From JACVRW01 sp963765135 (GTDB taxonomy: Bacteria > Actinomycetota > Thermoleophilia > Solirubrobacterales > Thermoleophilaceae): 64,000 nt of DNA. A program made the position numbers and the translations under genes. Location of the stretch: contig CAVXUX010000002.1 in assembly GCA_963765135.1 (NCBI GenBank), positions 124,001 to 188,000 of the forward strand, in the 5' to 3' direction. Shown here piece by piece: positions 34,033-43,785 of the stretch; the stretch's first letter is position 1, and every line of letters starts with the position of its first letter. Under the pieces are notes generated by a model, which worked only from the letters and a program-made list of their open reading frames with translations, did no database searches and was not told where the DNA came from.

Positions 34033-34857
34033 GCTCCGGCCCGCAGGCCTTGCGCGACCGCCCCGGCCAGCTCCCACGGCGGGAGGCTGACCCGGCGGCG
34101 CAGCACGTCGAAGTCGAGGCGCTCGGTGCGGTCGAGCACCGACAGGTAGACGCTGCGCGCCATGCTCATCCCGCGCCGCACCCGCGGCGCGACCACGTCG
34201 CTCGCGGCGGCCCCCTCGCGGAACAGCTCGCGGGCGCGGCCGACCTCGACCTGCGAGCAGCTGGCGGAAGCCGTCGCTCGGCTGGCGCCGGGCGATCTGC
34301 TCCGCCGAGACCCCCGGCAGGTAGACACGGTCGAGCTCCCAGTCCTCGCGCACGTCGCGGATGAAGTTGGTGAGCTGGAACGCGAGCGCGAGGCTGGCGA
34401 ACGAGTCGTGCCGCTCGGCCGGCGCGCCGAGGAGCACCGCGAGGACGCGTCCTACCGCGCCGGCGCTGCCCTGCATGTAGCTCTCGAGCTCCTCCCACGA
34501 GCCCATGCGCACGGGGGCGCAGTCGATCCGCATCGAGGCGAAGTACGAGTCGAGCTCCCAGAGCGGCAGGTCGTGGCGGCGGCCCGCGTCGACGAGCGCG
34601 CTGACCGCGAGGTCGCGCGTGGGCTCGCCCGCGAGCGCCTCGTGCAGGCGCTGCTCGTAGCGGTCGAGCTCGGCGCGGCGCACGGCCGGGTCGGCCGCGC
34701 GCCCGGGGCCGTCGACGATCTCGTCGGCCTCGCGCACGAACGCGTAGAGCGCGTGCACCGCCAGCCGCACGTCACCGGGCAGGCGGCGCGTGGCCCAGTA
34801 GTAGGTCGGGTCGTGGCGCCGGTGGAGGCGGCGGCAATGCTCGTACGCCACGTGCAT
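34029..34857 (-). CDS. Squalene/phytoene synthase family protein, apparent frameshift near 34258
   Basis: Trans-isoprenyl synthase motifs: RRLPGDVRLAVHALYAFVREADEIVDG (first Asp-rich motif), MQGSAGAVGRVL, FQLTNFIRDVREDWELDRVYLP (second Asp-rich motif). After FRQLL the frame changes; QVEVGRARELFREGA continues in the next frame to the end. Removing one base in ctcgcagg gives 275 residues. It condenses two prenyl diphosphates (C15 or C20) to squalene or phytoene; the choice is not decidable here. Cotranscribed with the flavoprotein. Confidence 0.85.
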
Positions 34858-34897
34858 ACCGGGAGGATCGCGCATCGGCGGGGCGAATTCGCGCCTT

Positions 34898-36364
34898 ATG
34901 CGCAACCGTGCTCTCTACGGCGCGCTGCGGGACTTCGCGCTCGAGGCCGCGGCGCTGCTCACCGACGACCTGCGCGCCGGGGCCGAGGTCGAGTTCGACG
35001 TGATCGACCAGGCCGGGCGGCGCGGTCCCGCGCTGTACCGCTACCAGCCGCGCACCGCCGCGTTCCTGACGGAGCGCTGGCCGCGCCTGCGCGCGCTCGA
35101 CACGTGCTCGGCGGCCACCGCGGAGCTCGGCAGCGGCGCCGCGCTCTGGCTGCGCGTGAACGGTGGCGCGTCGAAGCTGTCCGGCGAGCAGGCCGAGCCC
35201 GCGCTGCAGGCGATGCTGGAGCGCCTCTACGAGGACGCCACCAGCTTCGGGTTCCCCGAGGAGCGCTTCGAGCGCGTCTACCGCGAGGTGGAGGCCACGC
35301 TCTACCGCGACGCCCTCGCCGCGCGCGTCGTGGCACCGCTGCGCGGCGTGGCGATCGAGGCCGACCGGATCGACCTGGGCGACGGCCTGTCGCTCGTGCG
35401 CGGCGAGATCGCCGACGCGCCGGCCGAGGCGGTCTATCCCGAGAACGGCGACGGCGAGCCGGCCGTGGTGTGCGTGCTCGAGCGCGACGTGACCGCCGAG
35501 GACGGAATCACGGCGACCGAGGCCGAGGAGCGCTTCACCCGCCTGGTGAGCGCACTGCGACTGTGGGCGCCGGGACGGATCGGGCTGGGAGCGCCCGGAT
35601 GGCGCAGCATCGACGGCGGGCCGTGGCAGCCGCTGCCGTTCGGCGGCGGGCCGGCGGCGCCGGCGGGCGACTGGTTCCTGCCCAGCGGCGAGGAGGCCGG
35701 CCTGCGCGAGTTCTACGCGGCGATCGACCGCGCCGAGCCGCCCCAGCACGTGGCGTGGGCGCGGGCGCGCTTCGAGATGGGGTGCGAGCGCGGATCGGAC
35801 GCGGACGCGCTGTCGGACTACCTGCTCGGTCTGCGCGCGCTGCTGGACGCGACGAGCGACGCCGGTGAGGCGAGCCTCGCGCTGCGCGTGGCCGCGCTGT
35901 GCGCCGAGGAGGGCCGGCGCCGGCTGGTGCAGCGCCGCGTGGAGTCGGCGATCGCGCTGGAGCGATTCGTGATGGGCGGGGGGCCACGCTCGTGGCCGGA
36001 CGGCGACTCGCCGACGGAGCTGGTCGCCGAGGTGGAGGGCCACCTGCGCGCGATGCTCCGCGACGTCCTCTGCGGCTACCTCGACAGCGACCTCAAGGGC
36101 GTGGCCGACGACATCCTGCTCGAGACCAACCCGGAGCCGTTCATGGAAATCGAGGCGCGGGACTTGCGGGTGCGGGCGGCGGCGCCCGAGCCGCCGCCCG
36201 AGCCGCCTCCCCCGCCCGAGCCGGAGCCGGAGCCCGTTGCCAACGACAGCAACGAGGACACGGCCGAGATGGAGGCGGTGGCCGTGCAGCCCGAGCTGGA
36301 GGGCGTGACGCAGAGCGCCGACTGGGGTTTCGACGACCCCGAGGACTACTCGGCGCCGGTCTAG
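34898..36364 (+). CDS. Hypothetical protein with Pro/Glu-rich C-terminus
   Basis: The 488-residue protein is well behaved over its full length. It is largely alpha/beta with no transmembrane segment. Residues ~430-450 form a Pro-Glu repeat (PEPPPEPPPPPEPEPEP), followed by an acidic tail ending DWGFDDPEDYSAPV. A helical central region (SDYLLGLRALLDATSD...RLVQRRVESAIALERFVMG) resembles an all-alpha domain. No family was recognised. It converges with, and overlaps by 4 nt, the paired ArsA-like ATPase genes. Confidence 0.7.
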   Translation: MRNRALYGALRDFALEAAALLTDDLRAGAEVEFDVIDQAGRRGPALYRYQPRTAAFLTERWPRLRALDTCSAATAELGSGAALWLRVNGGASKLSGEQAEPALQAMLERLYEDATSFGFPEERFERVYREVEATLYRDALAARVVAPLRGVAIEADRIDLGDGLSLVRGEIADAPAEAVYPENGDGEPAVVCVLERDVTAEDGITATEAEERFTRLVSALRLWAPGRIGLGAPGWRSIDGGPWQPLPFGGGPAAPAGDWFLPSGEEAGLREFYAAIDRAEPPQHVAWARARFEMGCERGSDADALSDYLLGLRALLDATSDAGEASLALRVAALCAEEGRRRLVQRRVESAIALERFVMGGGPRSWPDGDSPTELVAEVEGHLRAMLRDVLCGYLDSDLKGVADDILLETNPEPFMEIEARDLRVRAAAPEPPPEPPPPPEPEPEPVANDSNEDTAEMEAVAVQPELEGVTQSADWGFDDPEDYSAPV

Positions 36365-37422
36365 CCGAACAGGTACTCGTCCATCAGTCGCAGCCCGCCG
36401 AGGTCGTGCACGTCGTCCGGTAGGTGCGGCACCTCGATCAGCGGGGTTCGGCCCAGTCGGCGGCGCAGCAGGTCCAGGTTGGCCTGGTCGCGGTCGGCCA
36501 GGCGGCGGGTGGCCTCGTAGCTGTCGTAGACCTTCGTGCCCAGCTCCTCGCCGCACAGGTCGGCGAGCGCCGCGCGCGTGGTGGCGCCGCCGGCCTGCTG
36601 CACCCGGTTCGCGATCACCCCCGCGAACGGCAGCCCCGAGTCCTTGAGCCGGCGGTGGAAGTAGATGCCCTCGTCGATGGCCTCGCGCCGCGGCGAGGTG
36701 ACCAGCACGAACGCCGACGACCGCGCGCCGAGCAGCTCGTTGACCCGTCCGGCGCGCTCGCGGAAACCCTCGGTCATGTCCCCGAACGAGCGGAAGAACT
36801 CGCCCAGGTCCTGCAGCAGGTCCACGCCGGTCGCCCGCTTCATCACCGAGAACGCCACGTTCGTGCCGCGGCCCAGCACCTTCAGCCCGAGCCGCCCCGG
36901 TGCCATCAGCAGCTGCAGCGAGCGCGAGTCGATGAACTCGGAGAGCTTGCGCGGCGCGTCGAGGAAGTCGAGCGCGTTGCGGGTGGGCGGCGTGTCGAGC
37001 ACGAGCAGGTCGTAGTGGCCCTCCTGGCTCAGCTCGTAGAGCTTCTCCATCGCCATGTACTCCTGCGAGCCCGCCAGCGCGTTCGAGAGCTCCTGGTAGA
37101 TGCGGTTCGAGAGCACGGCGTCGCGGGTGCGCTCGTCGGGCGCGTGCCACTCGATCAGCTCGTCGAACGTGCGCTTGGCGTCGAGCATCATCGCCCACAG
37201 CTCGCCGTCCACATCGACATCCACGCGCCGCTCCTCGTTGCCGAGCTCGCGCAGCCCGAGCGCGTTCGCGAGGCGCCTGGCGGGGTCGATCGTCAGCACC
37301 GCCACCTTCTTGCCGCGCGCCGCCATCCCGAGCGCGATCGCCGCCGAGGCGGTGGTCTTGCCGACCCCGCCCGAGCCGGCGCAGATGCACACCTGCTTGC
37401 GCTCCAGCCAGTCGTCGATCAC
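36361..37422 (-). CDS. ArsA/Get3-family ATPase (Rv3680-like)
   Basis: The 353-residue P-loop ATPase has the deviant Walker A SGGVGKTTASAAIALGMA, switch I LTIDPARRLANALGL, and switch II LLVLDTPPTRNALDFLDAP. In mycobacteria two such ATPases (Rv3679/Rv3680, BagA/BagB) form a heteromeric pair linked to glycerol and nitric-oxide tolerance; the tandem arrangement here is the same. The start GTG 37422 overlaps the partner's stop by 4 bp. Arsenite pumping is unlikely, because no metalloid Cys triad is visible. Confidence 0.87.
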   Translation of the reverse strand: MIDDWLERKQVCICAGSGGVGKTTASAAIALGMAARGKKVAVLTIDPARRLANALGLRELGNEERRVDVDVDGELWAMMLDAKRTFDELIEWHAPDERTRDAVLSNRIYQELSNALAGSQEYMAMEKLYELSQEGHYDLLVLDTPPTRNALDFLDAPRKLSEFIDSRSLQLLMAPGRLGLKVLGRGTNVAFSVMKRATGVDLLQDLGEFFRSFGDMTEGFRERAGRVNELLGARSSAFVLVTSPRREAIDEGIYFHRRLKDSGLPFAGVIANRVQQAGGATTRAALADLCGEELGTKVYDSYEATRRLADRDQANLDLLRRRLGRTPLIEVPHLPDDVHDLGGLRLMDEYLFG

Positions 37423-38375
37423 AGCGCCTCCTCGAGCCGGTCGGAGAGCAGCTCCAGCTCGCGGCGGCGCGGCTCGGGCTCGAACAGGTACGGCAGCGTC
37501 GTGACCGGCGCGCGCACCTCGGCGCGCAGGCGCTCGAGCTGCTCCTGCTGCCCGGCCGCGCGCCCGTGCTCGACCAGCGCCGAGGTCACCGCGGCCTGCG
37601 CGGCCTTGGTGCCCTGCCCGTCGAGCGAGCGCAGCCGCCGCGCGTCCGCGGCCGTGAAGCGCGCGGGCAGCACGCCGTTCGCCACCACCTGGCCGACGTC
37701 CATCCCGAGGTCGTCGGCGAGCCGCTGCTCGAGGTCCACGGTCTCGTTCACGGGCATCTCCTCGGGCAGCGCGACGCTGAGCACGCCGGTCGCCGACGAG
37801 TCGCGCAGGAAGGCGTCGATCGAGGCCGCCTGGCGCGCGATCGGGCCCACGCGCGCGATGTTGGCGTAGGTGCGCGGCGCGCGCAGCAGGGCGAGGGCGT
37901 GGCCTGTGGCCGGGGCGTCCATGATCACCAGGTCGAAGGGCGACCCGCCGGTGCGGCGCTCGACCTGGGCGAGGTCCCAGACCTTGCCCACCGTGACCAG
38001 CTCGGTCACGCCCGGGGCCGCCGCGGTCAGATACCCGAACAAGCGGCTGTGCCCGAGCAGGCCGGCGAGCGCACCGGACTTGAGCTGGTGACGCAGCCAC
38101 TCGTGCATCGCGCGCTCGGGCTGGACCGAGACCGAGAACAGCCCCGGCGCCAGCTCCACTTCGCCGTGGCCCACGTCGCGCGCGCCGAATAGCCCTGCCA
38201 GCCGCTCCTGCTGGGCAACCTCGCACACGACCGTGCGCCTCCCCTGCCTGGCTGCGAGCAGGCCGAGGGCGGCCGCGACGGTGGTCTTGCCGACCCCGCC
38301 TTTGCCGGTCACGACGACCAACCGCTTGTCCAATAGCGCAGGCACCGGACGCGAAGAGTGAAGGATTCCGCCCAC
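37419..38375 (-). CDS. ArsA/Get3-family ATPase (Rv3679-like)
   Basis: The ~318-residue partner ATPase has DKRLVVVTGKGGVGKTTVAAAL (Walker A), a switch II region LVIMDAPATGHALALLRAPRTY and a C-terminal PYLFEPEPRRRELELL. The start is either GTG 38375, 8 nt after a TATTCG hexamer (leaderless), or TTG 38333. It is divergent from parA with only 20 nt between the starts, so their promoters overlap. It is cotranscribed with the second ATPase. Confidence 0.87.
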   Translation of the reverse strand: MGGILHSSRPVPALLDKRLVVVTGKGGVGKTTVAAALGLLAARQGRRTVVCEVAQQERLAGLFGARDVGHGEVELAPGLFSVSVQPERAMHEWLRHQLKSGALAGLLGHSRLFGYLTAAAPGVTELVTVGKVWDLAQVERRTGGSPFDLVIMDAPATGHALALLRAPRTYANIARVGPIARQAASIDAFLRDSSATGVLSVALPEEMPVNETVDLEQRLADDLGMDVGQVVANGVLPARFTAADARRLRSLDGQGTKAAQAAVTSALVEHGRAAGQQEQLERLRAEVRAPVTTLPYLFEPEPRRRELELLSDRLEEAL

Positions 38376-38395
38376 CCCGTGCGAATACGGGTCTC

Positions 38396-39163
38396 GTGAC
38401 TGCCCAGGCGAAGGTCATCGCTTTCACCAATCAGAAGGGTGGCGTGGCGAAGACGACCACGACGCTCAACCTTGCCGCGGCCTTTGCCGAGAAGGATCAC
38501 CGCGTCCTCTGCATCGATCTCGACCCGCAGGGCAACCTGACCATGAGCCAGGGGATCGACCCCGACACGCTCGAGGTCTCGATGTACGACGTGCTGGTCC
38601 ACGGGGTCTCGATCCGCGAGGTGATCCGCAAGCGCGAGGTGGACATCGCGTGCGCGTCGATCGACCTGGCCGGAGCCGAGATCGCCATGTCCACGATGAT
38701 CGGCCGCGAGCGCGCCCTGAAGAAGGCGCTGGTCCCGATTCTCGAGGACTACGACTACATGTTCATCGACACCCCGCCGAGCCTCGGGCTGCTCACGATC
38801 AACGCGCTAACTGCGGCTCAAAAGGTAATCGTCCCCGTTCAGTGCGAGTATCTGTCGATGCGTGGGCTGATACAGCTTCAGAACACGCTGTCCATGGTTC
38901 GTGAAGAGCTGAACCCGGAGATCGAGATAGAGGGCATCCTGCCGACGCTGGTCGACAACCGCACCGTGCACGCGAAGGAGGCGATCGAGATCCTCGAGGA
39001 GAACTTCGGGAATCGCGTGTTCGCCTCCCGCATCAACAAGACGGTGCGCTTCGCCGAGGCGCCGGTGAAGGGAATGTCCGTGCTGAAGTACGACCCGGAC
39101 GGCAAGGCGGCTTACGCCTACCGGCAACTGGCGGAGGAGGTCTTGGCGAATGGCAAGCGGTAA
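38396..39163 (+). CDS. parA: ParA/Soj-type chromosome or plasmid partitioning ATPase
   Basis: The 255-residue protein has the deviant Walker A NQKGGVAKTTTTLNLAAA, ADPase loop LDPQGNLTMSQG and switch II FIDTPPSLGLLTINALTAA, with PVQCEYLSMRGL following. There is no parB downstream. Instead an FtsZ gene starts inside its last codons (14-nt overlap). The conserved Gly/Lys catalytic positions are present. It could act as a Soj-like chromosome segregation ATPase or as a MipZ/PomZ/MinD-like positioning factor for the coupled FtsZ (inference). Confidence 0.9.
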   Translation: MTAQAKVIAFTNQKGGVAKTTTTLNLAAAFAEKDHRVLCIDLDPQGNLTMSQGIDPDTLEVSMYDVLVHGVSIREVIRKREVDIACASIDLAGAEIAMSTMIGRERALKKALVPILEDYDYMFIDTPPSLGLLTINALTAAQKVIVPVQCEYLSMRGLIQLQNTLSMVREELNPEIEIEGILPTLVDNRTVHAKEAIEILEENFGNRVFASRINKTVRFAEAPVKGMSVLKYDPDGKAAYAYRQLAEEVLANGKR

Positions 39164-40694
39164 GCGCGCAAGCATGCGCGAGGGGCCACTGGCTCAGCTC
39201 TTCCGCAAGACGGAGGACGACCCGAGCCCTGACGCCAAGCGCGAGGAGGCGCCCCGCCGCGAGGAGGGCAAGCCGCCGAGCGAGCCGCGCACCGGCCGCC
39301 CCCTGCCCGAGGACACCTCGCCCCAGGCCACCCGGCAGGTGCCGGAGCCCCAGGCCCAGGAGGAGCACACCGACTTCGAGCACCGGGCCACCGAGGCCGC
39401 GCGGCGCGCCGAGGAGCGCGCGCGGCGGCGCGAGGAGCAGCCGGACCGCGAGCGCGGCTGGAGCCGCTACGAGGGCGTCCCCTCCCCGGAGGAGCGCCTG
39501 CGCTCGGTCTTCTCGCCGGACATCCCCGAGAACATCCTCGACCGCGACCCCGCACCCTTGCCGCGCCGCGAGCGCGAGCGTGACCCCGAGCCGGAGCGTT
39601 CGCCCTACGCGATGCCGTCGGGTACGAAGGTCACCGAGCCCGTGCTGCGCGTGGTGGGCGTCGGCGGCGCCGGCGTCAACGCCGTGAACCGGATGATCGA
39701 GGCTGAGGTCGAGGGCGTCGAGTTCCTCGCCGTCAACACCGACACCCAGTCGCTCGAGCAGTCGGCGGCGGCCAACCGGCTGCACATCGGCAGCGACATC
39801 ACCCGCGGGCTGGGCTCGGGTTCGGACCCGGAGCTCGGGCGCGCGGCGGCGATGGAGGACTACGACGAGCTGAAGAGCCTGCTCAAGGGCTCCGACATGG
39901 TGTTCATCACGGCCGGCGCCGGCGGTGGCACCGGCACGGGGGCCGCCCCGATCGTCGCGCGCATCTCGCGCGAGGTGGGCGCGCTCACGGTCGGCATCGT
40001 CACGAAGCCGTTCTCGTTCGAGGGAGCGCGCCGCGGCGAGCAGGCCGACGAGGGCGTGGCGGACCTCGCCCGCGAGGTCGACACGCTGATCGTGATCCCG
40101 AACGCCCGCCTGCTGACGGTGCTCGACAAGTCGACGTCGATGGTCGACGCCTTCCGCGTGGCCGACGACGTGCTGCGCCAGGGCGTGCAGGGCATCTCCG
40201 ACCTGATCACCCTGCCCGGGCTGATCAACCTCGACTTCGCCGACGTGCGCACGATCATGTCCGAGGCCGGGCAGGCCCTGCTCGGGATCGGCATGGGCGC
40301 CGGCGAGCACCGCGCGATGGACGCGGTCGAGCACGCGATCGAGTCGCCGTTGCTGGAGACGTCGCTCGAGGGCGCGCGTTCGATCCTGCTGTCGGTCACC
40401 GGCGGGCGCGACCTCTCGCTGTGGGAGGTCAACGAAGCCGCCAAGGCCGTGGCCGAGGCCGCCCACCCGGACGCCAACATCATCTTCGGCGCCATGGTCG
40501 ACGAGAAGGTCGACGACCAGGTCTGGGTCACGGTCGTGGCCACGGGATACGGAGACCGGCCGCAGATCCGCGCCACGCCGCGCAACGAGGGCCGCGAGAC
40601 ACGCATCCCGGCCGACGCCGAGCCGCGCGTGCGGCGCGGCCGCTCGGCCGAAGTGCTGGACGACATCGACGTCCCGGAATTCATCCCGCGCTAG
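39150..40694 (+). CDS. ftsZ: FtsZ with a ~160-residue N-terminal extension, coupled to ParA
   Basis: The 514-residue protein has its tubulin-like GTPase core beginning near residue 166 (VVGVGGAGVNAVNRMIE), with the G-box GAGGGTGTGAAP (~257) and the T7 loop NLDFADVRTIM (~359) that activates GTP hydrolysis. It ends in a conserved-type C-terminal peptide DDIDVPEFIPR for FtsA/SepF/ZipA-like partners. The first ~160 residues are extra. They start SMREGPLAQLFRKTED and continue as a long charged Glu/Arg/Pro-rich, probably disordered or coiled linker. The start overlaps parA by 14 nt. This is not a dcw-cluster position, so it is either a relocated sole FtsZ or a paralogue. Confidence 0.93.
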   Translation: MASGKRASMREGPLAQLFRKTEDDPSPDAKREEAPRREEGKPPSEPRTGRPLPEDTSPQATRQVPEPQAQEEHTDFEHRATEAARRAEERARRREEQPDRERGWSRYEGVPSPEERLRSVFSPDIPENILDRDPAPLPRRERERDPEPERSPYAMPSGTKVTEPVLRVVGVGGAGVNAVNRMIEAEVEGVEFLAVNTDTQSLEQSAAANRLHIGSDITRGLGSGSDPELGRAAAMEDYDELKSLLKGSDMVFITAGAGGGTGTGAAPIVARISREVGALTVGIVTKPFSFEGARRGEQADEGVADLAREVDTLIVIPNARLLTVLDKSTSMVDAFRVADDVLRQGVQGISDLITLPGLINLDFADVRTIMSEAGQALLGIGMGAGEHRAMDAVEHAIESPLLETSLEGARSILLSVTGGRDLSLWEVNEAAKAVAEAAHPDANIIFGAMVDEKVDDQVWVTVVATGYGDRPQIRATPRNEGRETRIPADAEPRVRRGRSAEVLDDIDVPEFIPR

Positions 40695-40707
40695 ATACGG
40701 TCCCCTC

Positions 40708-42232
40708 ATGAGAGGGGTCGTGGCCGCGGGCCATCCGGGCACCGCGCAGGCGGGGGCCGACGTGTTGCGCGCCGGCGGCAATGCCGTCGACGCCGCGGTG
40801 GCGTGCGTGCTGATGTCGTGGGTGACCGAGTCGCCGCTGACCGGACCGGGCGCTGGCGGCTTCATGCTGGTGCACACGGCGGGCGGGGAGGACCACCTGC
40901 TCGACTTCTTCGTGGCGGCGCCCGGGCGCGGCCTGGCCGACCCCGACCCGGCCGAGCTCACCCCGATCGACATCCACTTCTCCGAGGACGCGGTCCAGCG
41001 CTTCAACGTAGGCCCGTCGTCGTGCGGCGCCTACGGGAACCCGCTCGGGCTGGCGCAGGCGCTCGAGCGCTTCGGCAGCCGCGGGCTGGGCGAGCTGACC
41101 GCCGGCCCGGCCGCGGCGGCGCGCGAGGGCGTCGAGGTGGTGCGGATGCAGGCCTTCCTGTTCGAGATCCTCGCGCCGATCTTCCGGTCGACACCGGAGT
41201 GCTCCGAGCTGTACGCACCCGGCGGCGAGCTCCTGCGCGAGGGCGACACGCTTCCGCTTCCCAGAGCTCGGCGACCTGCTCGAGCGCGTCGGCGCCGAGG
41301 GACCGGGGTTCCTCTACTCGGGCGACGTCGCGGGCGCCTGCAGCGAGTGGGTGCTCGAGCGCGGTGGGCTGCTCACCCGCGAGGACCTGGCCGCCTACGA
41401 GGTGGTCGAGCGCGAGCCGGCCCGCGTGACCTACCAGGGCCGCCAGGTGCTCACCAACCCGCCGCCCTCCTCGGGCGGGATCCTGATCGCGGACGCGCTC
41501 GGCATCCTGGAGCGGTTGGAGCGCCCGCACGGGCCGGACGTGATCGCCGAGGTGATCGCCTCGACCAACCGCGCGCGCGACGAGGAGTTCCTGGCGGGGC
41601 TGGGCCAGGAGGGCTACCTCGAGCGCTTTCTGCGCAAGGACGCGCTCGACAACGTGGCGACCGAGGTGCGCTCGCGGCTCGGCAACACGACCCACATCTC
41701 CGTGATGGACGCCGACGGCGGCTGCGCGTCGGTCACCTGCTCGAACGGCTCGTGCTCGGGCGTGGTCGTGCCCGGCACCGGGATGCACCTCAACAACATG
41801 CTCGGCGAGCAGGACCTCAACCCACTCGGGTACCACCGCCACGAGCCGGGGGCGCGCGTGCCGAGCATGATGGCGCCGACGGTGGCGCTGCGCGACGGCC
41901 GGCCCGAGGTCGCGCTCGGCTCCGCCGGGTCGAACCGGATCCGCTCGGCGATCCTGCAGACGCTGTTGGGGGTGGTGGACCACGGGCTGCCCGCCGAAGC
42001 CGCCGTGGCGCGCCCGCGCATCCACGTCGAGGGCCCGGAGGCGGACGCCGAGCCGGGCGTGGACGAGGACGCACTCGCGCAGCTCGAGCAGGGCGGCTGG
42101 ACGGTGCGGCGCTGGGCGGAGCAGAACCTCTTCTTCGGCGGCGTCCAAGCCGTGGCGCGCAACCCGGAGACGGGCGAGCTGACCGGCGGGGGCGACCCCC
42201 GGCGTGGAGGCTTTGCAACGGTTGTTCACTGA
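40708..42232 (+). CDS. ggt: Gamma-glutamyltransferase, apparent frameshift near 41260
   Basis: The N-terminal half (VVAAGHPGTAQAGADVLRAGGNAVDAAVA, TGPGAGGFMLV) and the C-terminal half (NPPPSSGGILIADALGILE, the autoprocessing/nucleophile Thr in LGNTTHISVMDADG, SMMAPTVALRDG) are in adjacent frames. Removing one base in gcttccgc near 41260 gives a 507-residue protein of normal GGT length. There is no signal peptide, so it is probably a cytoplasmic member (acylase-like or actinobacterial GGT). It transfers or hydrolyses gamma-glutamyl groups. A TACGGT hexamer lies 6 nt before the start. Confidence 0.86.
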
Positions 42233-42328
42233 GAGTTCACGGCCGTTCGACCGGGTGTCGATCGGCGGGCCGTGGATTTCCGACAGGTGTCCAATGAACG
42301 AGCGCCGCTCGCTCCGGATCCTGTGGGA

Positions 42329-43775
42329 ATGGCCGAGCGCCTCTCAGCGATCGACGGCTCCTTCCTGCGGGTGGAGAGCCCGAGCGCGCACATGCACGTC
42401 GCGTGGAGCGCGACGTTCCGCGTGCCGGCGGGCGAGCCGCAGCCGACGCTGCCGCGCCTGCGCCGCCACATCGCCGGGCGCCTGGAGCGCGTGCCGCGCT
42501 TCCGCTGCCGGCTGGCGTGGGCGCCGCCGGGGATGGGGGAGCCGTTCTGGGTGGAGGACCCGGACTTCGACGTGGCCAATCACGTGCTGCCGCTCGGGAC
42601 GCTCGGGCTCGAGCTGGACGATCAGCGCTTCGAGCTGCTCTGCGACAGCGTGCTGTCCGCGCCGCTCGATCGGCACCCGGCCGCTGTGGGAGATCCGGCT
42701 GGCGCCGCGCTTCGCGGACGGCCGCTGCGGGATCGTGGCCAAGTTCCACCACGCGCTGGTGGACGGGCGGTCGGCCGTGGAGGTCGCCCAGCTGCTGTTC
42801 GACGTGGAGCCGAACGCGGTTGCGGAGCTGCCGGTGCCGTGGGAGGCGCCGCCCGCGCCGGGAGCGACGAGGCTGGCGGCGCGGGCCGTCGCGCTGGGAG
42901 CCGGGGAATCCCTGCGCGCGGCGCGCGGCGCCGCACGCATGGCGGGGGAGCCGCGTGCCGCCGCGTCGCGACTCGCGGGAACGTTGAGGCGGGCAGCGCT
43001 GGCCGCGGGAGAGGAAGTCCTGCGGCCGGCGCCCGCCTCGGCGCTGAACGCTCGCATCGGCCCGCGGCGGACGCTGGTGCGCCACTCGGTGGAGCTCGAC
43101 GCCGTGCGCCAGGTCAAGCGCGCGGCGGATGCGACCGTCAACGACGTCTGCCTCGCCCTGGCCGCCGGCGCCCTGCGCGAGCTGATGGGGCCGCAGCCGC
43201 TCAAGGCGATGGTGCCCGTGGACGTGCGCGGCGGCGGTGAGGAGGCCTCGCTCGGCAACCGCATCTCGTTCGCCTTCGTGGGCCTGCCGCTGGACGTGGC
43301 GAGCGGGCGCGCTCGGCTGGCGCGCATCAGGCGCTCGACGGCCGCCTTCAAACGCGACGGCCGCCCGGCCGGCACGCAGGCGGTGCTGGGCGCGCTCGGC
43401 ATGCTGCCCGACCCGCTGCGCGGCCTGGCGGCGCGGGCGGTCGCCAGCCCGCGCCTGTTCAACCTGACGATCTCGAACGTCCCGGGACCGGACTTCCCGC
43501 TCTACATGCTCGGCGCGGAGCTCGTCGAGGCCCACCCGGTCGTGCCGATCGCGCAGGGCCACGCGCTCTCGATCGGCATCTTCGGCTACCGCGGCCGACT
43601 GCACTTCGGCTTCTACGCCGACCCTCAAGCCTTCCCGGAGGTCGCGGAGCTGCCCGCCGCCTTCGACTCTGCACTCCAAGAGCTACTCCTCCCTCCGGGG
43701 GTGCAGAGGAAGAGGGGCCGGTCGCGTCGCGGCCGGCCCCTTTCCTCACCTTCCGAGGCGGAACTAGCTGTGTAG
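42329..43775 (+). CDS. Wax ester synthase/diacylglycerol acyltransferase, apparent frameshift near 42678
   Basis: WS/DGAT features: start ERLSAIDGSFLRVESPSAHMH and PTLPRLRRHIAGRLERVPRFR in the first frame. The catalytic motif KFHHALVDGRS (HHxxxDG), NDVCLALAAGALRELM, NRISFAFVGLPLD and the terminal LFNLTISNVPGPDFPLYMLG are in the next frame. Removing one C in cacccgg (42675-42680) gives a 481-residue protein. It makes wax esters or triacylglycerol from acyl-CoA, a storage-lipid trait of actinobacteria. Its last codons contain the predicted terminator, so the true C-terminus may be slightly shorter. Confidence 0.87.
43706..43748. terminator. Bidirectional intrinsic terminator
   Basis: GGGGCCGG (43714-43721) pairs with CCGGCCCC (43733-43740). 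The stem extends through purine/pyrimidine flanks (GAGGAAG... and TTTCCTC), giving a T-rich exit on both strands. It lies between the convergent acyltransferase and subtilase genes. Confidence 0.7.
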
Positions 43776-43785
43776 CTGGTCCCCG

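Noticed and set aside
40708..42232. Link between the gamma-glutamyltransferase and ergothioneine synthesis as an EgtC substitute
   Set aside because: It is 19 kb away, in a different unit, and of a different fold from EgtC; no evidence beyond the shared gamma-glutamyl chemistry.
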